Below, piece after piece: positions 8,301 to 12,813 of a stretch of 12,813 bases of DNA (its first letter is position 1; each line of letters opens with the position of its first letter). The translations under genes and the position numbers were made by a program. This DNA is from Bacteroidales bacterium (GTDB lineage: Bacteria; Bacteroidota; Bacteroidia; Bacteroidales; VadinHA17): positions 1-12,813 of the forward strand of contig JAOZKQ010000030.1 of NCBI GenBank assembly GCA_029935275.1, written 5' to 3'. The notes under the pieces were generated by a model. It saw only the letters and a program-made list of their open reading frames with translations. It was not told the DNA's origin and ran no database searches.

Positions 8301-9558
8301 GAAAAGTTCGGAGTTTCAGGCCTTGATTAAAAAGCTTGGAAGTGAAAAAGTATTTGAAGCAATAAGGCAGGATGCAATAAATCAGGGTTCACCAATTAAA
8401 ACCGTTTTAAAAAGTTTAAAACAAAAAGAAATTAATAATAAAAACCCGGTGGAGTACTCTTTTGTTAATGGCGTATATAATGATGGATTACCATGGAATG
8501 GTGCTCTGGCAATTACTAAAAATACAAAGGATGGCGCTCAGTGGAAGTACATTACACTTAGCCGGAGTAAAACAAGGAAGGTAACCAAATTTGTAAAGGA
8601 TTTTGAATATAATTCACGGAAAAAAGTGGAAATTGCCTGGAATGGCGGCTATATTCTAAATCCGGAGTTAGTTGGAAAATTAGGAGTACCCGAGTCATAC
8701 ATTGGATCTCCCCTGGGTATGCTGGTTTCTGATTATGTGGTTAAATGTCCACCTTTGTTTAATAAACCAGCCCTTCTTGTTTATAAGGATGGGAAAATTG
8801 ATATCCAACAGGTAAATGCTAAAAATGGCCTTGTTATTCTGGATAATGATAAACGTGTAGAATTTACACAAAATAATTACAATTTGTCAAAACCAGGGAA
8901 GGCTCCCTGTTATTATGATTTGCTTTATGATAAAAGGCAATTGCCCGGAAACGGGAGAGTTATTGTTCGGCTGGCCGGTAATATTGTGAAAGAAATTATA
9001 TATTCTAAAAAAGGAGAAAAAGTAAATATGATCCCAGTTGGCTTAACTTTATCATTTGACAAAAAAGATTTTCCTAAAGAAATGTTTTCGGTTGAGAAGC
9101 CAATTAAAATTAGTTTACCAGGATATGAAAAGCTTCAGTATGCAGTTGAAGCAGGCCCGATGCTGATAGAAAATGGTAAATTCTGTCTGGATATGAAAAA
9201 AGAGGGCTGGAAAACACAGAATTCTATTCGTACACAGGCAGCACGATTGGATTATACCGATATGCGCGGACCAAAAATAGCAGTAGGTATTAATAAAGAA
9301 GGTAATCTTGTGGTACTTACTATAAATGGAAGGATACGGGAATCGGTGGGAGCGACCCATATTGATATGGCAGATATTTTGTTAAAATTTGATATTCAAA
9401 AAGCAATGGGATTTGATCCGGGCGGAAGCAGCACGCTGGTGGTCAGGGGAGAGGTATTAAATATTTCACCATATAATCATGATTATGAGCGAAATATTTA
9501 TTCCATGCCACCGGAACCAAGGGCTGTATCCAATGCTGTTCTGGGTATTTACGAATAA
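5380..9558 (+). CDS. Fusion protein: GT4-type glycosyltransferase + unknown middle region + NAGPA-type phosphodiester glycosidase
   Basis: A 1392-residue protein from the ATG at 5380. An in-frame TTG at 5368 adds four residues and is less likely; residue numbers here count from the TTG. Residues about 60-590 look like a GT-B fold retaining glycosyltransferase: an early HLIGGDFEE, LGIPVINNNHDFYWEGG, FLQPTRVIDRKR (364-375) and the nucleotide-sugar motif ETEGRGLPIIEASACGSPV (481-499) with the E-x7-E pair Glu483/Glu491. Residues about 590-1020 match nothing I recognise. Residues about 1030-1396 resemble the NAGPA (phosphodiester glycosidase, PF09992) domain: AWNGGYI (1090-1096), AVEAGPMLIENGK (1259-1271), MGFDPGGSSTLVVRGEVLN (1347-1365) and the closing PRAVSNAVLGIY. 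No signal peptide or membrane segment is seen, so a cytoplasmic site is predicted. hemW follows by 6 bp. Domain calls are good; the substrate and the logic of the fusion are unknown. Confidence 0.85.
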   Translation: MEKKMTVTKMLEILNKEKIDTWFDLGLFIDRFKESNPVPSVRFRGSYNQFKNQIEDGGVGFITYAYSVDGVTMEILKYAKIFRTKFPNIQVHLIGGDFEEESNKLIDTDYKKFSLKEAQGFIKWDLFEKFFFTKLERGSSEYNKLILDYWAEVLSITEKLGNYVEKNELSLFYLVNVASNPGNVALTLAIVFIAEYLGIPVINNNHDFYWEGGNSEINRIEKELDPGPRDFFFTNAHLGEFFSQIEVLFPWESRSWLTVNINEEQSVHVIKENGHNPANVSLIGTAVDVAEYKNTSKRKKINTFYQFERVLSRYKNTLVSWSVKDIIVKNLIDPDNISPILIGSKNTRSIKNFMAENIIFLQPTRVIDRKRIEVGFELIKKLFQKQEFRNKFNEAPKLKLTILVTGPIAGGHSDYFFGLIKQFDKFINELDTQYRSKIYLAFLFSELDKERFKKQFEKPAGIVDLYNIASLVLLPSETEGRGLPIIEASACGSPVFCRRYYPEHVYAEVIGEHLPEKERLNVIDFEDDKINDKQLYRIIEEVFYPHIASHVLRHNQKVVENRYSLEALTKNLKGIFYQLFLQLKSNSTNKSNVKHELESYNKRVNFSNEDLKALMNTEKRHYLPGFNRLAYMLNIKSLIDPSAFRAEESQIKGRLYAFAHDMFVDDPEYKSIPEVKKHEFFNSIDNIFRIQDGELGIQHDHSFAYRHRNCKNYPYRNFTYQELTGLVNILYHKIIQPELHYKIDKGNHFFTDWNLALSQLTASTELMIDDRDVLIKKMKQNIPLGVFSGKYVKHELEFFVLQAIRSRYNLKLQEELTEEVILANKKSIEPVYLFLRETPIRGAASAKEIVQYIEQGFDDELKLLLKYGLLKIVKTKQWCVGIHFPQMGEEALKTLNYIREEKGLLISHHRNAAVMTDIVDIDRVHIDRVIDPLMANIMGIPEGSGYIQFVPASVRTSLAYPTPVQTALDFHKALKSSEFQALIKKLGSEKVFEAIRQDAINQGSPIKTVLKSLKQKEINNKNPVEYSFVNGVYNDGLPWNGALAITKNTKDGAQWKYITLSRSKTRKVTKFVKDFEYNSRKKVEIAWNGGYILNPELVGKLGVPESYIGSPLGMLVSDYVVKCPPLFNKPALLVYKDGKIDIQQVNAKNGLVILDNDKRVEFTQNNYNLSKPGKAPCYYDLLYDKRQLPGNGRVIVRLAGNIVKEIIYSKKGEKVNMIPVGLTLSFDKKDFPKEMFSVEKPIKISLPGYEKLQYAVEAGPMLIENGKFCLDMKKEGWKTQNSIRTQAARLDYTDMRGPKIAVGINKEGNLVVLTINGRIRESVGATHIDMADILLKFDIQKAMGFDPGGSSTLVVRGEVLNISPYNHDYERNIYSMPPEPRAVSNAVLGIYE

Positions 9559-9564
9559 GTATCT

Positions 9565-10698
9565 ATGGCTGGAATATACATACACTTTCCATTTTGTACT
9601 AAAATTTGTAATTATTGTGATTTTCATAAATCTGCTTCCCTGCGTTTAAAGGATGAAATAATTAATGCACTGGGTAGGGAGATTGAAATTCAAAAGGATT
9701 ACCTTTCCGGTGAATTGATTGATACTATATACTTCGGGGGTGGTACCCCGTCATTATTAAGTGCTGAAATAATTGTTCAACTGATTGAGAAAATCCATTC
9801 TGTACACAAAGTATCTGAACAGGCAGAAATAAGCCTGGAGGCCAACCCCGATGACCTTACAAAGACTTATCTGAAACAGTTGATAAAAACACCAGTTAAG
9901 CGCTTAAGTATTGGCTGCCAGTCGTTTTATGATGATGAGCTTGCTTTTTTAGGTCGCAGGCATAATGCAAAACAATCTTATGAGGCCGTTCAAATGGCAA
10001 AAGAAGCAGGCTTTGATAACATCAGTATTGATTTGATATATGGTATCCCTGATTCTTCCGATAAGATATTTGACCATAACCTGAGTAAAACTTTTGAACT
10101 GGATATACAACATATTTCAGCCTATCATCTGACCATTGAAAAGGGAACCGGGTTATATTTAAAAAAGAAAAAGGGAGAACTAAATGAGATTCCTGAAAAG
10201 AAAAGTTTCCGGCAATTTGAGAAACTGGTGAAACGAACTCAAAAAAATCATTTTGTTCAATATGAAATTTCAAATTTTTCCAAACCAGGTTTTATTTCAA
10301 AACACAATAGCAATTACTGGAAGCAAATAAAATATTTGGGAATCGGGCCCTCTGCACATTCGTTTGATATTTTTTCACGGCAGTGGAATCTTGCAAATAA
10401 CAAGCAGTACATTCAAAGTGTTAATAATGGGGAAATACCTTTTACAAAAGAGGTTTTGAATTTTGAAACAAGGTATAATGAATATATAATAAGCTCTATG
10501 CGAACCATGTGGGGGGTGGATTTAGACTTTGTTGAAGCAAGTTTTTCTAAAGAATTTAAAGATTATTGTTTAACAATGGCCAAAGAATTTATAAAATCGG
10601 GACTGATTATTCAAAAACAGGACCAACTGGTGCTATCAACAAAAGGAATGTTTATTTCGGACAGTATAATGGCTGAAATGTTGTATGTTACTGAGTGA
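9565..10698 (+). CDS. hemW: HemW, radical SAM haem chaperone (coproporphyrinogen oxidase-like)
   Basis: A radical SAM protein of 377 residues, the usual length. The cluster motif CTKICNYCDF (Cys11, Cys15, Cys18, then Phe20) is the C-x3-C-x2-C-x-F form of HemW, unlike true HemN oxidases, which have a further cysteine after the motif. Other blocks are IYFGGGTPSLL (75-85), SLEANPDDL, RLSIGCQSF and SIDLIYGIP, plus the C-terminal HemW region with SNYWKQIKYLGIGPSAHSF. HemW proteins bind haem and are thought to hand it to acceptor proteins; older annotations as oxygen-independent coproporphyrinogen III oxidase are usually wrong for this subgroup. It starts 6 bp after the fusion gene, so it is probably co-transcribed with it, though no functional link is apparent. 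Confidence 0.94.
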   Translation: MAGIYIHFPFCTKICNYCDFHKSASLRLKDEIINALGREIEIQKDYLSGELIDTIYFGGGTPSLLSAEIIVQLIEKIHSVHKVSEQAEISLEANPDDLTKTYLKQLIKTPVKRLSIGCQSFYDDELAFLGRRHNAKQSYEAVQMAKEAGFDNISIDLIYGIPDSSDKIFDHNLSKTFELDIQHISAYHLTIEKGTGLYLKKKKGELNEIPEKKSFRQFEKLVKRTQKNHFVQYEISNFSKPGFISKHNSNYWKQIKYLGIGPSAHSFDIFSRQWNLANNKQYIQSVNNGEIPFTKEVLNFETRYNEYIISSMRTMWGVDLDFVEASFSKEFKDYCLTMAKEFIKSGLIIQKQDQLVLSTKGMFISDSIMAEMLYVTE

Positions 10699-10933
10699 CC
10701 CGGGCTAATACAAAAGAGTATCACGGCATATAGTCGAGAGAAAATAAAGTAAGAGATTGCTAAATATCAATTAACTATTTTGAATGAAAAAGACTTTATA
10801 AAATCACTAAAAAAGTTGAATAACAACATTTATATTGAAAATAAAAACAGACTCAAAGAATAAACAACGACACCCCAACAACAAATCATAACCCATAGCC
10901 GGTTAATAGTAATCAAAGAAAATGACAGTCTAA
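10699..10933. other. Gap between hemW and the secreted hydrolase
   Basis: These 235 bp hold no complete gene. The first half contains the short open stretch listed as a possible remnant. The second half (10864-10933) is non-coding and less AT-rich; it includes ATAGCC-GGTTA-ATAGTA at 10895-10911, loosely repeated just after the hydrolase gene. No clear terminator for hemW and no clear promoter were found. Confidence 0.5.
10753..10863 (+). pseudogene. Possible remnant of an unidentified gene
   Basis: A 36-codon open stretch with coding-like composition (IAKYQLTILNEKDFIKSLKK, then an Asn/Lys-rich end) ends at TAA 10861-10863. It has a stop just upstream (10750-10752) and no ATG, only a TTG. It could be the tail of a decayed gene beside hemW. 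In such AT-rich DNA a Lys/Asn-rich frame can arise by chance, so this is weak. I do not recognise the family. Confidence 0.22.
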
Positions 10934-11935
10934 ATGAAAAATAGAAGAATGAAAATATACTTATATATTATCTTTATCCTAATAACAAATGGACTATTTG
11001 CTCAATATGAAGGATCCATTCCTACCATAACAAGTGGATATGGAGCAAATGGTTCACATCCCGTTTCAGTTATAAGTTTAACAAACGACCATTGGACATC
11101 AAAAGACATTTCAATATATTATCCAACAGGAACAGTTAGTCCAATTCCTACTATATTCTATTCTCACGCCTACGGAGGAAATGATACTGCAAATCAACTT
11201 GAAACATTAAATCATCTTGCATCAAAAGGATATGCCGTAGTGTTTGTTCCTTATAGAACATTTGGTGTAACAATTCCTGAGAGATATTTAACTCTTTATG
11301 ACGGTTTTATAAAAGCAGGGGAAATCCTGACATCTATTATAGACACTACAAGAATTGGATTTTACGGTCATTCATTTGGTGCTGGTGCAACACCAGGAAT
11401 TTCATATAGACTATTCACCGAAAAGAATTGGGGCTCAAACGGTAAATTTATTTATTGCTCTGCTCCCTGGTATTCCTTTGAACTTGGAACAACAAACTTG
11501 GATAACTATCCAACAGATTGTAAAATGATTACAGTTTTATATGATAATGATGAAACAAATGACCATAGAATGGGAATGGATATTTTTAATAATATTGCAA
11601 TTAATGACAGCATAAAGGATTGTATAATTGTTAAATCGGATACAATTTCAACATATATTTATCAAGCTGACCACACAATGCCAACACAATATAACGGAAA
11701 TAGTGAATTTAATGCTCTTGATTATTACGTTACTTTTAGATTGTTAGATGCATTAGCGGACTACACTTTTACAGGCGACTTGACAGCCAAAGATATTGCA
11801 TTAGGCAATGGTAGCATATCGCAAATAAATATGGGCGGACAATTAAAACAATTAACTGTAACAGATACACCTTCCCCAATTTATCCAGAGACATTATATC
11901 AATTTACGTGTGGTTCAACAACTAATGAAAGATAA
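10934..11935 (+). CDS. Secreted alpha/beta hydrolase (sorting tail cut off by a stop)
   Basis: A 333-residue predicted serine hydrolase. Residues 1-24 (MKNRRMKIYLYIIFILITNGLFAQ) are a clear signal peptide ending in Ala-Gln. The mature part has the oxyanion-region SHAYGG (77-82), the nucleophile elbow GHSFGAG (145-151) with Ser147, a likely acid in VLYDNDETND (Asp204 or Asp206) and His247 in ADHTMP. These form a plausible catalytic triad of the dienelactone-hydrolase/lipase-like kind; the substrate is unknown. The sequence leads into a linker (TDTPSPIYPETLYQF, about 310-324) and stops at TAA 11933-11935. The same frame then resumes as a T9SS sorting domain, so the ancestral product was probably about 424 residues. 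The catalytic domain looks intact, but the product as read would reach the periplasm without a T9SS export signal. The gene stands alone between non-coding stretches and looks like accessory content. Confidence 0.8.
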   Translation: MKNRRMKIYLYIIFILITNGLFAQYEGSIPTITSGYGANGSHPVSVISLTNDHWTSKDISIYYPTGTVSPIPTIFYSHAYGGNDTANQLETLNHLASKGYAVVFVPYRTFGVTIPERYLTLYDGFIKAGEILTSIIDTTRIGFYGHSFGAGATPGISYRLFTEKNWGSNGKFIYCSAPWYSFELGTTNLDNYPTDCKMITVLYDNDETNDHRMGMDIFNNIAINDSIKDCIIVKSDTISTYIYQADHTMPTQYNGNSEFNALDYYVTFRLLDALADYTFTGDLTAKDIALGNGSISQINMGGQLKQLTVTDTPSPIYPETLYQFTCGSTTNER

Positions 11936-12208
11936 TTATTTTGTCAATTAATTCTTGGGATAGATGATGAAATTCTTGAAAATAACAAAATTTCAATCTA
12001 CCCAAATCCAACAACAGGATTATTTATTGTAGAAGGAAATGATATCCAATCTATTGAAATTTTAATATTTGATAAAACAGGACAAAAATTATTGTCGGTT
12101 AGCAACCATACAGTTCTAAATATTAGTAATTTAACAAACGGAACTTACTTTGTAATAATTAAAGTAAGTGGAATTATTGAAGTAAAAAAATTAATAAAAA
12201 TAGAATAG
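11936..12208 (+). pseudogene. Detached T9SS type A C-terminal sorting domain of the hydrolase
   Basis: Directly after the hydrolase stop, and in the same reading frame, 90 codons run to TAG 12206-12208. They contain the hallmark of type IX secretion sorting tails: the linker GIDDEILENNK, then ISIYPNPTTGLF, a middle I.IFDKTGQKLL strand pair, ISNLTNGTYFVII and a basic end KKLIKIE. This is the Por secretion type A domain that sends proteins through the outer membrane in Bacteroidota. It has no start of its own, so it belongs to the upstream hydrolase. The residues just after the stop (LFCQLIL) are poor for a linker. That fits small compensating indels around 11927-11942 rather than only a point mutation, or a sequence error. 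Confidence 0.85.
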
Positions 12209-12235
12209 CCAGCAGGTAACATAGTAGGATTTAAG

Positions 12236-12247
12236 GCTCAGTTGAGC
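12236..12247. repeat. Small dyad GCTCA-GT-TGAGC
   Basis: Arms GCTCA and TGAGC lie 28 bp after the end of the hydrolase sorting tail and just before the large terminator hairpin. As RNA it would form a four-base-pair stem with an AGTT loop followed by an A-run, so alone it is too weak to be a terminator. Confidence 0.3.
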
Positions 12248-12251
12248 TAAA

Positions 12252-12290
12252 AAAAAGAGGTAATAAGATTAATCTTTACTGCCTCTTTTT
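12252..12290. terminator. Strong intrinsic terminator, probably bidirectional
   Basis: Nine-base arms AAAAAGAGG (12252-12260) and CCTCTTTTT (12282-12290) are exact reverse complements. Inside them AAGATT and AATCTT (12265-12276) form a further stem, giving one long hairpin. The T-run on the plus strand ends transcription of the hydrolase; the matching A-run on the other side could stop transcripts coming from the right. Confidence 0.8.
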
Positions 12291-12305
12291 AGTGATATCC
12301 AGAAC

Positions 12306-12328
12306 TCCCTGTGGTCTTGCCGCAGGGA
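12306..12328. repeat. GC-rich hairpin (REP-like)
   Basis: TCCCTGTGG (12306-12314) pairs with CCGCAGGGA (12320-12328) with a single T-G wobble and a 5-nt loop TCTTG. It is strikingly GC-rich for this window and lacks a T-run. It may be a dispersed repetitive palindrome or the scar of a mobile element; copies elsewhere in the genome would be needed to tell. Confidence 0.5.
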
Positions 12329-12704
12329 TAGTCAATTTTAAAGATTTTCTTTACGTAATGTTGAGAGAGGTAGGGACAGTCTTTTGATCCGGAAAAAATT
12401 GAATTGCCATTTCAGAGAGGCATAAAAAAATTCATTCAAAACATGCAAGAAAAAAGCAAGATAGCCCCAAAACAAAATTGGGGGATGTATGATGTAGCGG
12501 AACTTACTTATAGAAACTGAGTGTTTACAAGGGTTATGTACATAAAAATCCTGCAATCCGTTGCCACAAATTGCAATTGATTGATTAGATGACTTTTTGC
12601 AATGATAACAATTTTTACTGGTAAAAATTAACAAAGTACCGAAAAATTATATTAACACTTGATATACAGCGATTTAAGAGTTTATATTTTCGTTGCTACA
12701 AAAA
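12329..12704. other. Non-coding or decayed region with several dyads
   Basis: No convincing gene is seen on either strand over about 370 bp. It holds a CCCCAA / TTGGGG hairpin (12465-12483) and a perfect dyad at 12610-12629. A 98-codon minus-strand frame (12338-12634) starts at TTG, has a CYHC motif and then an aromatic-rich sequence that matches no family I know; I take it as spurious or heavily decayed. The stretch 12650-12700 has a look often seen beside integrases and insertion sequences in Bacteroidota, but I see no transposase and no terminal repeats. Confidence 0.45.
12610..12629. repeat. Perfect dyad AATTTTTAC-TG-GTAAAAATT
   Basis: Two 9-bp arms (12610-12618 and 12621-12629) are exact reverse complements with a 2-nt centre, an operator-like or recombination-site-like palindrome. 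It is not next to a recognisable gene start in this window, so its role is unknown. Confidence 0.4.
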
Positions 12705-12813
12705 TCAATAATTATCGTGGTAACCCTTGTCAATATTAGAAACCTTTAATTAAAACCCGATGTAGCCAATAAAGCTTTTGATGCAAAGCACGATTGCCCG
12801 TCAGAAGATTGCT
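12705..12813 (-). pseudogene. Decayed end of a rhodanese-like domain (runs off the right edge)
   Basis: Read leftwards from the edge, the minus strand gives SSDGQSCFASKALLATSGFN (12808-12749) and then an in-frame TAA. After five bases (TAAAG) another frame continues VSNIDKGYHDNY and stops at 12705-12707. Together this resembles the C-terminal part of single-domain rhodaneses (sulfur transferases): the active loop C-x-x-G-x-R-S, then 'ASK.L...GF.NVSNI.GGY'. The expected catalytic Cys position reads Ser and the loop Arg reads Ser, and the frame is shifted by a net one or two bases. All this fits a dead gene. The match is from memory of the family pattern, and only about 33 residues are available, so the call is moderate. 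Confidence 0.45.

Noticed and set aside
12338..12634. 98-codon minus-strand frame with CYHC and further cysteines, considered as a zinc-ribbon or thioredoxin-like protein or transposase N-terminus
   Set aside because: It starts only at TTG, and the sequence after the first cysteines fits no zinc-ribbon, thioredoxin or transposase pattern. It covers hairpin-forming DNA, so it is treated as spurious or decayed.

Overview
The window looks like a chromosomal piece from an AT-rich member of the Bacteroidota, probably a Bacteroidales-like organism. Four things point there: a type IX secretion (T9SS) type A sorting tail at 11936-12208, signal peptides ending in Ala-Gln, gene starts with hardly any Shine-Dalgarno sequence, and the gene content (ruvB, a long YwqK/MORN-type repeat protein, nadA, rpiB, hemW). 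No plasmid, phage or CRISPR hallmark is visible.

Left part (1-3404, minus strand): a compact cluster read leftwards, nadA -> exported MORN-like repeat protein -> ruvB (cut by the window edge). The gaps are 18 bp and an 11-bp overlap. It joins NAD synthesis, a secreted or periplasmic repeat protein and Holliday-junction branch migration; this looks like shared transcription rather than one pathway. A 484-bp, very AT-rich gap with repeated decamers (3405-3888) separates it from the divergent pair rpiB + Rrf2-family regulator (3889-4776, plus strand). A VanZ-like membrane protein gene (4795-5208, minus) converges on that pair.

Centre (5209-10698): a divergent promoter region holding a perfect 8-bp inverted repeat precedes a 4.2-kb gene. 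Its predicted product of about 1392 aa fuses an N-terminal GT-B/GT4-type glycosyltransferase, an unrecognised middle region of about 430 aa, and a C-terminal NAGPA-type phosphodiester glycosidase domain. No signal peptide is visible. This is the most unusual object in the window: a predicted sugar-transferring domain and a predicted sugar-phosphodiester-cleaving domain in one polypeptide. hemW (radical SAM haem chaperone) follows after 6 bp.

Right part (10699-12813): an accessory-looking zone with signs of decay. It holds a short coding remnant, then a secreted alpha/beta hydrolase whose T9SS sorting tail is cut off by one in-frame TAA. Next come a strong hairpin terminator, a second GC-rich hairpin and about 370 bp without a credible gene. 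At the right edge, on the minus strand, is what looks like the frameshifted end of a rhodanese domain that has lost its active-site cysteine.
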